Made by a program: the position numbers and the translations under genes. Shown here one piece after another: positions 14,578 through 23,550 of a stretch of DNA of 36,999 nucleotides. The stretch comes from JBCCQH01 sp039024435 (GTDB lineage Bacteria > Bacteroidota > Bacteroidia > J057 > JADKCL01): contig JBCCQH010000077.1 in the NCBI GenBank assembly GCA_039024435.1, forward strand, positions 1-36,999. Reading direction: 5' to 3'. How positions within the stretch are numbered: the first letter of the stretch is position 1; each line of letters starts with the position of its first letter. The notes beneath the pieces were generated by a model that saw only the letters and a program-made list of their open reading frames with translations, was not told where the DNA came from and ran no database searches.

Positions 14578-17500
14578 GTGCAACTGCGTAAGCCGCTTTT
14601 AATTTTGATCTGCGCGGCCTTCCTGTCTTTTTTGACCGGCGGACAATGCACGTATGCCCAAGAATATAACTTCCTGAACATCAATGTCAACGAAGGATTG
14701 GCCCAATCGCAGGTCCGCGATATTCTCCAAGACAAACGTGGGTTCCTCTGGATTGCCACCAAAGGGGCGGGGATCAGTCAATTTGACGGTAAGCGGTTCC
14801 GGACGGCCAATCGCTACGATGGCCTCTATACCAATGAAACTTACGACCTACTCGAAGACAGCCGGGGCTGGATTTGGATCACCCATCCCGGCGGCGTCAC
14901 ACTTTACAATGGGTATGAATTCGAGATTCTGGACCAAAAAGACGGCCTGACGATCTCGCGGGCATCCTACGTCGCGGAAGACAAAGCGGGCAACATCTAT
15001 GTCTCGGGCCTGAGCGATGGTTTGTTTCAGTATCAAGAGATTAACGAAGGCCACTTTTCCAAGCTCGCGGGACTGCCGAGTGACACCATCATTTCCATGA
15101 TCAAAGGCCCCGATGCCGCGATCTATCTGCTGAATCCAAAGCAGATCGTTCGCCTCAGTGAAGGCCGGGTCACGGCTGCGGTTGAGTTGCCAGAACGGGT
15201 AAAAAACCTCGAAAACACCTCCCTTGCCGTCGGCGGTGACTCCAGCATCATCCTGGGCATCGGGTCGATCATTTACGAATGGGATCTAGCGCAGAGCGAG
15301 ACCGTCGTTCCCAAATTTTCCTTGCCCGAGGTTGGCGCGGTCCAGGACCTCTTCCTCGACGACAAGTCCCAACTGTGGGTCGGGGGGCGAATCGGAATCG
15401 CGCGCATCCGCGATGGCATCCCGCTGGTATTTGACGGTCGCTTCACGAACTGGAGCATGGGGGTCACCAGCATCTTGCAGGACTTTGATGGCAACATCTG
15501 GATCGGGACCAATGGGGGAGGATTGCAAAAATTTTCCGGAGAAGCGTTCATTCACTACGCTAAAGGCACTCCACTGGAAAACAAAAATACTTTTTCTATC
15601 CTGGAGATGGAGGAGGGAGTCTACTGGGCGGGCACAGACCGGGGGCTGTTCCGGATCGCTGACAATCAAGTCACCAATGTTCCGATTCTGGGACGGGAAG
15701 ACCAGTGGATCAATCAGATCTTCCGAGCGAGCGATGGCCTCGTCTACCTAGCCGGTGAGGCAGGCGTATTTACCTACCAAAACGGTCGTTTTCGCGAACT
15801 CCGTGCCGAAGATGGCCGTGTCTTGAAGCACAACAACTACATTTCGGAGGATCAAAGCGGCACAATCTGGCTGGCCCGCGAAACCGGAGTCATGGTCATT
15901 CGGGACGGTATGGCCTATGCCCGTACCCGGGAACACCGCTGGCACAACTCAGACGTAAGTGTCATTGAGGAGGACAGCCAGGGCAACCGTTGGTACCTCG
16001 TGCGGGGCGAAGGATTATTCCGGTATTATCAGGGCAAATACGAACAAGTGAGCATGATGGGGGGCCGCTCGGTAGCCAACCCCTTGCGGATGCTTGAAGA
16101 CAACAACGGAGCCATCTGGGTCGCTACCTACGAGGGCATCTTCCGCTACAAAGATGGCCACAAGTGTACCATCACTTCCAATGAAGGACTCTACGGCAAC
16201 ACCGCATACCTGCTGGTGCTCGATGACGACGGTAACCTCTGGGCGGGGACCGAAGCCGGCATCAACAAGATCATTCTCGATGATGATTCGGAGCCCCTGG
16301 CAATCAAATCCTACGGCAAGCGCGAAGGATTCATCGGGGTGGAGACCAACCGCGGTGCTGGGCTGAAGGACAGCCAGGGCAATCTTTGGTTTGGGACCAT
16401 CGTCGGGCTGACGGTCTACCGTCCCGCCGAGGACCGTTTTGAATCGCATGCACCCCAGATTTCGCTTTCCAATGCCCGGGTACAAATGCAGGAAGTCGAC
16501 TGGTCGAAGCGCTCGGAAAAAGTCCGTCCCTGGAACCTGCTTCCCCAGGAACTGGTTCTGGAAACGGATGAATCGGACCTCAGAATCGATTTCATCGGGC
16601 TGACAATGTACGTTCCGGAAAAGGTCCGCTACAAGTACCGCTTGCTCCCGGATACGACCTGGTCCCCGCTTGTCCCGGAACAGTACGCTGCTTACTCAAA
16701 CCTCGACTACGGCGCCTACACCTTCGAAGTACAAGCCATCAATACCGACGGCTTCACCAGTTCCGAGATCGCCCGCATCGATATATACGTGCCCACCCCG
16801 CTTACACGTACCCGGGGGTTTCGGCTGTTCGTGATCGGCAGTTTGCTATTTTTCCTCTACGCAATCGTCCGGTTCCGGATCAACCGTCTCAACCGCTCCA
16901 AACAAATCCTCGAACGCAAGGTCAAAGCGCGCACCGAAGAATTGGAAACCGCAAATCAGGTCAAATCCGAGTTCCTCGCCAAAATGAGCCACGAGATCCG
17001 TACCCCCATGAACGGTGTGATCGGGATGACCGACCTGCTCCGGCGCACCGACCTGAACGAGCGGCAAAACAAATTTGTCGAGAACATCCGCATCAGTGGA
17101 CAAAATCTGCTTTCGCTGATCAATGACATCCTCGACTTCAGCCGGATCGAATCCGGCAAGCTGGAACTGGAATCGGTGCCCCTGGAATTGCGCCAATTGA
17201 TGGAGGAAGTGCTGGACATACTGGCTTACGGCGCCTATTCCAAAGGGCTGGAATTGCTGAGTTGGGTGGACCACGACATCCGGGGCCCCATCTACGGCGA
17301 TCCCGCTCGCCTCAAGCAAATCCTCGTCAACCTCGTGGGCAATGCGATCAAGTTTACCGAAAAAGGCCAGGTGGTCGTCATGGCCAAACTCATAGCACAA
17401 GACGAGGCGGAGGCCACCATCCAGATCTCGGTGCGCGACAGCGGAATCGGAATTCCGGAAGAAAAGTTCAATTCACTGTTCGATTCCTTTACCCAGGTCG

Positions 17501-19005
17501 ATGCATCCACCACGCGCAAATACGGGGGCACCGGGCTGGGGCTGGCCATCAGTTTCAATCTGGCCCGGATGATGGGCGGCAACATGTGGGTAGAAAGCGC
17601 CCCCGACCAAGGCGCCGAATTTTTCTTTACCATCAAAGGGGGCCTCTCCGCGCCCTGGAAGTTCCTCGGCAAGGACCACCCCGCTTTCGAATTGATCGGG
17701 CAGACCGTCGCCCTGGCCATTTCCAATCCGGAGGGTGAGCGCATCATCCGGAGTTACTTGGAACACTGGGAAATCAAAACTGTCACCTACGACAGCCTGG
17801 AAGCGGCCACCGACGCCCTGGTCGAAGGGCAGACCATGGATTTCCTGGTGGTAGACACGCGCCTCTTCACTGAACATCACCTCAAAGCGGCCAAAAGCTT
17901 CGCGGAGACCTGCGCCCAGCACCAGATGCACTACGCCCTGGTTTGCGAACCAGCGATTGCCATTGCCCTGGAGGAATCCACCAATGAATACGGTTGGCTC
18001 TTGAGCAAACCCCTGAAACGCGACGACTTGCTCGCAGCGCTGCTGCACAAGCGGGGAGTTTCCCGAACTACCTACCACGCCCTCGAAGAGGAATTCCAGC
18101 TCGCCGTCGACGTACCGCTGCGGATTCTCATCGCTGAAGATAACCCCATCAACATGGATGTCGCTCAGGGCATGTTGCGCAACCTCGGCTATGCGCCACA
18201 TGGCGCGGAAAATGGTCTGGAAGTCCTCAAAATGGTGGAGGAGCAATCCTTTGACGTCGTCTTGATGGACGTCCAAATGCCCGAGATGGATGGCTTAGAA
18301 ACGACCCGGCATCTGGTGTCGACCTATGCTCCCGCGGAGCGCCCCCTCATTGTGGCCATGACCGCAAACGCTATGGAATCCGACCGGCAGCGCTGCCTGC
18401 AAGCAGGCATGGACACCTTTGTGAGCAAGCCTTTCGTGATGGATGAACTGATCGAATTGATTCAGGGTATCGGAGCCGGAACCGTGGTTTCCCGTGAAAT
18501 CGTCGACATTGATGCCCTCCCTGCCGAGGAAAAGCCGATCACCAAGGCCCGAAGAACCAACCCGCCACGGCCCTCTTTACCGGATCCCCCGCCGGTTCCT
18601 TCGCCTTCCCAAGCGGTCGATCCCGCCCCCAAAACGACCGTGGTTGCCTCAAACAGCGACCTGGTACTGACCAGCCTGGATATGCTCAATGAAATTTCCG
18701 GCGGGGATGCGGCGTTTATCCGCGGCATCCTGGAAAAGCTCATCGTCAAGTTACCGGAAGCCATTCAGGAACTGAAGGCCGCCCACGCGGAAGCGGACTG
18801 GGAAACCGTCCGGGCCACCGCCCACCGCACCAAATCTTCGGCCGCCTACAGCGGCGCCCCGGACCTCAAGGAAAAGTTTCGCCAACTGGAACACATGGCC
18901 CGCGAGCAAGAGGACCTCGACCGGGTTCCGGAACACCTGGCGGAACTGGAAAACTACATCTGTCGCGTCGTCGAAGAGCTCAAAATTCACGTCACAACCC
19001 TGTGA
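14578..19005 (+). CDS. Hybrid sensor histidine kinase with propeller, Y_Y_Y, two receivers and Hpt
   Basis: This 1475-residue kinase starts at GTG 14578; a TAA lies directly before it and no ATG precedes the signal peptide (LILICAAFLSFLTGG). Periplasmic part: about 14 regulator-propeller repeats (RGFLWIATKGAG, GNIWIGTNGGG) and a Y_Y_Y domain near 665-735. TM segment about 748-766. Cytoplasmic part: HisKA with His805 in KMSHEIRTP, ATPase with NLVGNAIKF, DSGIGIP and GGTGLGL, a degenerate receiver (about 1030-1165; Asp1093 kept but no acidic pair), an intact receiver with Asp1231 (LMDVQMPEMDG), a proline-rich linker and an Hpt domain with His1416 (AHRTKSSA). It resembles polysaccharide-sensing hybrid systems but has no DNA-binding domain, so the phosphoryl group must pass to another regulator not in this window. 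A TATCTTTA box lies at 14542-14549. Confidence 0.93.
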   Translation: MQLRKPLLILICAAFLSFLTGGQCTYAQEYNFLNINVNEGLAQSQVRDILQDKRGFLWIATKGAGISQFDGKRFRTANRYDGLYTNETYDLLEDSRGWIWITHPGGVTLYNGYEFEILDQKDGLTISRASYVAEDKAGNIYVSGLSDGLFQYQEINEGHFSKLAGLPSDTIISMIKGPDAAIYLLNPKQIVRLSEGRVTAAVELPERVKNLENTSLAVGGDSSIILGIGSIIYEWDLAQSETVVPKFSLPEVGAVQDLFLDDKSQLWVGGRIGIARIRDGIPLVFDGRFTNWSMGVTSILQDFDGNIWIGTNGGGLQKFSGEAFIHYAKGTPLENKNTFSILEMEEGVYWAGTDRGLFRIADNQVTNVPILGREDQWINQIFRASDGLVYLAGEAGVFTYQNGRFRELRAEDGRVLKHNNYISEDQSGTIWLARETGVMVIRDGMAYARTREHRWHNSDVSVIEEDSQGNRWYLVRGEGLFRYYQGKYEQVSMMGGRSVANPLRMLEDNNGAIWVATYEGIFRYKDGHKCTITSNEGLYGNTAYLLVLDDDGNLWAGTEAGINKIILDDDSEPLAIKSYGKREGFIGVETNRGAGLKDSQGNLWFGTIVGLTVYRPAEDRFESHAPQISLSNARVQMQEVDWSKRSEKVRPWNLLPQELVLETDESDLRIDFIGLTMYVPEKVRYKYRLLPDTTWSPLVPEQYAAYSNLDYGAYTFEVQAINTDGFTSSEIARIDIYVPTPLTRTRGFRLFVIGSLLFFLYAIVRFRINRLNRSKQILERKVKARTEELETANQVKSEFLAKMSHEIRTPMNGVIGMTDLLRRTDLNERQNKFVENIRISGQNLLSLINDILDFSRIESGKLELESVPLELRQLMEEVLDILAYGAYSKGLELLSWVDHDIRGPIYGDPARLKQILVNLVGNAIKFTEKGQVVVMAKLIAQDEAEATIQISVRDSGIGIPEEKFNSLFDSFTQVDASTTRKYGGTGLGLAISFNLARMMGGNMWVESAPDQGAEFFFTIKGGLSAPWKFLGKDHPAFELIGQTVALAISNPEGERIIRSYLEHWEIKTVTYDSLEAATDALVEGQTMDFLVVDTRLFTEHHLKAAKSFAETCAQHQMHYALVCEPAIAIALEESTNEYGWLLSKPLKRDDLLAALLHKRGVSRTTYHALEEEFQLAVDVPLRILIAEDNPINMDVAQGMLRNLGYAPHGAENGLEVLKMVEEQSFDVVLMDVQMPEMDGLETTRHLVSTYAPAERPLIVAMTANAMESDRQRCLQAGMDTFVSKPFVMDELIELIQGIGAGTVVSREIVDIDALPAEEKPITKARRTNPPRPSLPDPPPVPSPSQAVDPAPKTTVVASNSDLVLTSLDMLNEISGGDAAFIRGILEKLIVKLPEAIQELKAAHAEADWETVRATAHRTKSSAAYSGAPDLKEKFRQLEHMAREQEDLDRVPEHLAELENYICRVVEELKIHVTTL

Positions 19006-19114
19006 ATCGAGCGATTTGCAGGCGACATTCTCGAACCACAATTTTTCCGAACAAAAAAGTTCCCGTAACTTGCTGTCGTAGTATTTGTAGGTATTCAACC
19101 GCAATTTTCATCAG

Positions 19115-21025
19115 ATGAAGAAGTTTGCCGCCACGTTGTGGATGATTGTCTTTTGCTTTTCGCTTGTCTCCGCCCAGATCGCTGTTTCCGGGATCACTTC
19201 TACCGCCCATACCGATAACGTGCTGCGTTACGACATCGATTTTACGCTGGCACCGGCCGCTTCCGCCTACGTGGAATACGGCTACTGGAACGGGAACGAT
19301 ACCATTTGGAGCAGCACGGGTGTCTCCGCCACGAACACCCAACACTCGATTGCGGTCATCGGACTGAAAGCGACCGAGACCTACGCCTTTCGCGTGGTGG
19401 CCTTCAATCCGAGCGCGTGTTCCAGCAGCAACCCCAACGACTTCACAGTTGCCGCCCTGCCCACCGCGGTTGGCTTTTTCGGGGTAGACTCTACCTTTAC
19501 CGCCCCAGGAGCTTCCCTGGGGGGATTTTTGCTGTCCAGCAACCGGATGCCGGATCCCAACAAGGTGGTACAAGTCTTTGACCGCAGCGGCGAACTCCTC
19601 TGGTACGAAGAAATGCCGGGCGATCCCGCACCCAGCGGTGACCAGCTCTGCCAGCACGTCAATGTCACCGATGATCAATCCGTCTTTTTGCTGGAATGCG
19701 GCCGCATCCTCGAAAAAAGCTTTGCCGGCGAGACCATTGCCGACATTGACGTCCACGCCCTCAACCCAAATTGGTATCCCCACCACAGCGCCTTTCGCAA
19801 CCGCGACGGCAACATCACCGCTTTGATCGCCATCCCCCAGACAGTGGACAAGTCGTCGGTAGGCGGCTCGGCCAATGCCATCGTCGTCGCCCCCGGCATC
19901 ATCGAAGTGGACAATCAGGGAACGCTGGTGTGGAGTTGGAGTGCTTTTGACCACTACGATCCGCTCTCCAGTCCCGATCCCGGAGGCTATTGGGTGCCCA
20001 AGTTTGGGGCGGAAGCCATCGACTGGAAGCACGCCAGTTCACTCCTGCAAGACCTCGACGGAAACTACATGGTCACCTTCCGCGACGAGAATCACCTGGT
20101 CAAGGTCAGCCGCATCACCGGCAATCCGCTTTGGACCTGCGGCGACAATGGCAACATCGACATTATGATGCCGGATACCTTTAAGCGCCCGACGTCCATC
20201 GGGCTGGCCGACGGCGCGAACTACCTCATGCTCGACTTGACTTCCCAGGGTACTGTGACCCGGGCGATTGACTGGTGGATCGATTGGGGCTACGCAACGC
20301 CGACCTTCATGATCGACCGCTCCTACGCATTGCCGAGCGAATTCTTTACCGCCGAAGATGGCACCTGCGCCCGCCTCAACGGCGGCAATACCTTCGTCGC
20401 CTCCAGCAAGGGGGGCCTGTTCGAATTCGATTTGAGCGGGAACCTGCTTTGGTTTGGGCGCCAGGATACCTCGCTGGGCCACGCCTTTTTCGTGCCGGAG
20501 CTCTACGAGCGCACCGCATTGGAGTACACGGGCCAAATTCTGTTCTGCATTGCCACCGACACCGCCCTGCAACTCACCGCCAGTCCCGCTGAGGGATATT
20601 GGTACGGTCCTGGCTTTACCGCTGGCACCTTCGACGCGCGCGTGGCGGGAGCGGGTACCCACACCATCTTTTACAAATACGGCGCGGACACCCTGCCCGT
20701 CGAAATCATGGTTGACGCCGATCCCAGTTGTGCCGTCTCCGTGGATCCGGGCATGGCCTGGAACCTCCACTTCAATGTCTTCCCAAATCCCTTTACCGAG
20801 CACTTGACCCTGTGTTACACCCTGGTGCGCAAGACCGACGTCACCGTCGACCTTTTCGCGCTCGATGGCCGGCGGATCGCCCGCCTGTTCAAGGGCAATC
20901 AGATCCCCGGCGACCAAGATTTGCGCTTTGATATGAGCCAGTACGAACTGCCAGAAGGACCAGTACTCATGCGCATTCAGACCTCCGACGGGGGCGCCAG
21001 TACCAAGCTGCTGATGCATTATTGA
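19115..21025 (+). CDS. Secreted arylsulfotransferase (ASST)-like protein with T9SS tail
   Basis: This 636-residue protein has a signal peptide (MKKFAATLWMIVFCFSLVSAQ), an Fn3-like N-terminal domain (about 25-115) and a propeller domain related to bacterial arylsulfate sulfotransferases. Signatures seen are VVQVFDRSGELLWYEEMPG, DWKHASSLLQDLDGNYMVTF and LLWFGRQ. A type-A sorting tail (FNVFPNPFTEHLTL ... TKLLMHY) sends it through the type IX system. Family members transfer sulfate between phenols, but many Bacteroidota homologues are uncharacterised and a structural or adhesive role is possible. It lies 109 bp after the sensor kinase on the same strand, with no terminator seen between them. Confidence 0.8.
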   Translation: MKKFAATLWMIVFCFSLVSAQIAVSGITSTAHTDNVLRYDIDFTLAPAASAYVEYGYWNGNDTIWSSTGVSATNTQHSIAVIGLKATETYAFRVVAFNPSACSSSNPNDFTVAALPTAVGFFGVDSTFTAPGASLGGFLLSSNRMPDPNKVVQVFDRSGELLWYEEMPGDPAPSGDQLCQHVNVTDDQSVFLLECGRILEKSFAGETIADIDVHALNPNWYPHHSAFRNRDGNITALIAIPQTVDKSSVGGSANAIVVAPGIIEVDNQGTLVWSWSAFDHYDPLSSPDPGGYWVPKFGAEAIDWKHASSLLQDLDGNYMVTFRDENHLVKVSRITGNPLWTCGDNGNIDIMMPDTFKRPTSIGLADGANYLMLDLTSQGTVTRAIDWWIDWGYATPTFMIDRSYALPSEFFTAEDGTCARLNGGNTFVASSKGGLFEFDLSGNLLWFGRQDTSLGHAFFVPELYERTALEYTGQILFCIATDTALQLTASPAEGYWYGPGFTAGTFDARVAGAGTHTIFYKYGADTLPVEIMVDADPSCAVSVDPGMAWNLHFNVFPNPFTEHLTLCYTLVRKTDVTVDLFALDGRRIARLFKGNQIPGDQDLRFDMSQYELPEGPVLMRIQTSDGGASTKLLMHY

Positions 21026-21062
21026 TCACGCCACCTGCCGAAAATAGTGGATACAATATATT

Positions 21063-21102
21063 GCCCGTGGGGGGAACCGGCTACCGCCAGTCCCCCACGG
21101 GC
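21063..21102. terminator. Strong inverted repeat after the arylsulfotransferase-like gene
   Basis: An exact 11-bp inverted repeat (GCCCGTGGGGG / CCCCCACGGGC) with an 18-nt loop lies between the stop at 21025 and the sirtuin gene. There is no T-run after it, so a classical terminator is uncertain; it could be a Rho-assisted terminator or an RNA-stabilising hairpin. Confidence 0.5.
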
Positions 21103-21183
21103 GATATGGCCCGGTGGACTCCTCGGATACCCCAAAAATTCCCCCGCTCACGCCCGCAAATGAACCGTCTCCGGACAATCTCG

Positions 21184-21191
21184 TAAATTCG
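21184..21191 (+). promoter_or_regulatory. -7-type element directly before the sirtuin start
   Basis: TAAATTCG resembles TAnnTTTG with one mismatch and is followed by CACC and the ATG at 21196. The spacing equals that of five other genes here. No good -33 element was found. Confidence 0.35.
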
Positions 21192-21195
21192 CACC

Positions 21196-21942
21196 ATGAC
21201 AATCACAGAACATCAAACCCAATTCGTCACCAGCAAGAAGAAAAAGATTGTGGTCCTGAGCGGCGCGGGTATCAGTGCCGAAAGCGGAATCCCCACTTTC
21301 CGCGGGGCCAATGGCCTCTGGGAAGGACACGATGTCACCGAAGTGGCTTCCCCCGTGGGCTGGAAACGCGACCGGAGCCTGGTCCTGGAGTTTTACAACC
21401 AGCGCCGGCGGGGCATGCTCGCCGCCCAGCCCAATCCGGGCCACCAGGCGATCGTCCGACTCGAAGACAAGTACGAGGTCATGATCATTACGCAAAACAT
21501 CGATGACCTGCACGAGCGCGCCGGCTCCAAGCGGATCCTGCACCTTCACGGCGAGATCATGAAAGCGCGCAGTACCGTCGATCCGGAATTGATCTACGAT
21601 CTGAAACCGGGACAGGACATTGAAGTGGGGGACAAATGCAAAAAAGGCTCCCAACTCCGCCCGCACATCGTGTGGTTCCAGGAGGACGTTCCCGAATTTC
21701 CCCGCGCCGTGATGCTGACCGCCCTCGCCGACATCGTCATCATCGTGGGCACCAGCATGGTTGTCTATCCGGCAAATACCTTGGTGGAATACGCCCCGGA
21801 CCGGGCTCAGATTTTTCTCGTCGATCCGAACCGTCCGGAGGTGAGTACCCAGCGCAACATCGAATTTATCCTGGAACCGGGGGGGACGGGCCTGCCCAGA
21901 TTGGTGGATCGCTTGCTGGAGCAAGCGGCGGCCCCGGAGTAG
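21196..21942 (+). CDS. cobB: NAD-dependent protein deacylase, class III sirtuin (CobB/SIRT5 type)
   Basis: This 248-residue enzyme removes acyl groups from lysines with NAD+ as co-substrate. Motifs in order: GAGISAESGIPTFRG (NAD binding), YNQR with Tyr67 and Arg70, QNIDDLHERAG, the catalytic HLHGE (His118), LRPHIVWF and the VGTSMVVYPA loop. The Tyr-x-x-Arg pair is the one that recognises acidic acyl chains in SIRT5 and CobB, so succinyl- or malonyl-lysine is the likely substrate. The four structural zinc cysteines of many sirtuins are absent, as in several bacterial class III members. It is cytosolic. It ends 6 bp from the convergent gene at 21949 and lies between two secreted arylsulfotransferase-like genes. 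Confidence 0.95.
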   Translation: MTITEHQTQFVTSKKKKIVVLSGAGISAESGIPTFRGANGLWEGHDVTEVASPVGWKRDRSLVLEFYNQRRRGMLAAQPNPGHQAIVRLEDKYEVMIITQNIDDLHERAGSKRILHLHGEIMKARSTVDPELIYDLKPGQDIEVGDKCKKGSQLRPHIVWFQEDVPEFPRAVMLTALADIVIIVGTSMVVYPANTLVEYAPDRAQIFLVDPNRPEVSTQRNIEFILEPGGTGLPRLVDRLLEQAAAPE

Positions 21943-21948
21943 CATTCC

Positions 21949-23445
21949 TCAGTGAACCATGACCTTGCGCGCGGTGCCGTCGGAGTAGATTTCCACGTAC
22001 ACGCGGCCTCTTCGGCGCTGCACCACTTCCCGGCCCAGCAGGTCGACCGTGCGCACGCGTGTGGCCGGGCGGGGCGACCCCACCTGCGGCTCCGGACGGG
22101 AAACGGCGGGGCACTGCCCGTTGAGGGAAGTGACATGCAGGACTTCACTGCCCATGCGGCCACGCCCATAAGGGACAAATACTTGATAGCGGCCGGTATC
22201 GGTGACCGTGATGGTGGCCGTCGTTGCGCCATCGGACCACAGAAAGTCGCCGTAGCTGGCGTCCACCGAGAGTTGGAGGGCATTTCCCTGGGGCAAACAT
22301 TGAATCGCCGGGCGCGGCAAGCGCCAGGTGGGGGTGTGACACTGGGCCCGGTACGTCCAATGGCTGCTGTCGTAGTAGATCTCCCACGCGGGGGATCCAT
22401 CGCTGTGTTCCCGTACGATGCGGGGCCCGTTGATCTGGGTATTGTGGCCGTGGGAGCGCAGGACGTCTCCGCCCGGCAACACCCGAAATCCACCCATGGA
22501 CATGGCGGAGAGGCTGTCGGGCGCCGGGTATTCATTTTCCCGCGTCACCGTCATGTTCACCGTATCGACGTGGTAAATGAGCCCTCGGGTTTCGGCTGGA
22601 TTGTGCTGTACACCATTGTCAAACACGGAGATGCGGTCATTGCCCAGAAAGCGGGCGTCGTGCTGGCCGTGGAGTCCCTGGTCATTGGTGAAGGCAAACT
22701 GGTTGTAGGTTCCCCCCAATCGCCAAACGATCTCATCGGTCGCCCAATCGAGCAGCAGTACTTCATTGTTGTTGCGGTGCGAAACCAGCAGGTAGCGGCC
22801 GTCCCAATCGAGCGCGTTCGGGTGATTGAGGAAAAGGGCATTGGGATCGGTAAAAAAGTGCGCATCCACATCGTAGACGGTGTAGTACGGCTTGGCGCGC
22901 CACTCCTTTACCAAGTTCCCGGCGCCATCGAGTTCCTGGATGACCCCCGTCCAGAGTACTCCGCTGCTGGATCCGGGATCGCCGTCGCGGGTGAGCAGAC
23001 CACTCAAATCCACGCCGTCGCTCCGCTCAAGACAGATCAAAAAGGTCCGGCCGTCGGGGGCAATGATGAGCTCGTGGGAATCATTGCGGCGGCTACTCGC
23101 ACACCCCAATCCCCCGACCAATTGCATCGAGCTGTCCAGCAACAGGTACTCACTTTGGGTAAAATAGCCTACCTGCCCGTTGCCCAGCAGGGTAAAGTTC
23201 GTGAAGGTACCCGTCGTCGTTTCGTACCACGCAATGTCGCCATTGCGGTCGAACAGCAGGGCAAAGGAGGTATCCCCGGGCGTGGCCCACTGGATTGCCT
23301 CAGTAAACAGGTAATCACACAGTTCAGTGTTGTCGTAGCGTACGAGGTAGACCTCGGGCATTCCCGGCGGAAGCAGCGACTGCCCCAACAGGTGCCCGGG
23401 AAACAAGCCCCAAAGGAGGAGGATACGGCACAAGGTCGATCTCAT
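21949..23445 (-). CDS. Second arylsulfotransferase-like secreted protein
   Basis: This 498-residue protein has a signal peptide (MRSTLCRILLLWGLFPGHLLGQ) and a propeller of the arylsulfotransferase family: LFDRNGDIAWYE, HPNALDWDGRYLLVSHRN, NEVLLLDWATDEIVWRLGG, and QHDARFLGNDRISVFDNG. These resemble the Arylsulfotran_2 type more than the upstream paralogue does. A beta-sandwich and a short, Arg-rich sorting-like tail (VRTVDLLGREVV ... ARKVMVH) end the protein, so T9SS export is likely but the tail is shorter than usual. A TATCTTTC box on the minus strand (23450-23457) lies 4 nt before the ATG. A long plus-strand frame over the same region is only a shadow of GC-rich codon use. Confidence 0.8.
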   Translation of the reverse strand: MRSTLCRILLLWGLFPGHLLGQSLLPPGMPEVYLVRYDNTELCDYLFTEAIQWATPGDTSFALLFDRNGDIAWYETTTGTFTNFTLLGNGQVGYFTQSEYLLLDSSMQLVGGLGCASSRRNDSHELIIAPDGRTFLICLERSDGVDLSGLLTRDGDPGSSSGVLWTGVIQELDGAGNLVKEWRAKPYYTVYDVDAHFFTDPNALFLNHPNALDWDGRYLLVSHRNNNEVLLLDWATDEIVWRLGGTYNQFAFTNDQGLHGQHDARFLGNDRISVFDNGVQHNPAETRGLIYHVDTVNMTVTRENEYPAPDSLSAMSMGGFRVLPGGDVLRSHGHNTQINGPRIVREHSDGSPAWEIYYDSSHWTYRAQCHTPTWRLPRPAIQCLPQGNALQLSVDASYGDFLWSDGATTATITVTDTGRYQVFVPYGRGRMGSEVLHVTSLNGQCPAVSRPEPQVGSPRPATRVRTVDLLGREVVQRRRGRVYVEIYSDGTARKVMVH

Positions 23446-23449
23446 GACC

Positions 23450-23457
23450 GAAAGATA
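23450..23457 (-). promoter_or_regulatory. -7-type element before the second arylsulfotransferase-like gene
   Basis: Minus-strand TATCTTTC, one base from TAnnTTTG, is followed by GGTC and the ATG, which predicts a leaderless transcript. Confidence 0.4.
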
Positions 23458-23550
23458 GAGAATTCAACCCATTGACCATGCTATGTCCCCAGATTTTCCG
23501 AACTTCGCCGCAGATCCTAGCCGGAATTTTTCTGCCTCATACCCAAGCCC

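Noticed and set aside
21952..23475. 507-residue plus-strand open frame
   Set aside because: It lies antisense to the arylsulfotransferase-like gene, whose signal peptide and propeller motifs are clear. The antisense product has no motif, signal or domain; the length is explained by GC-rich codon use.
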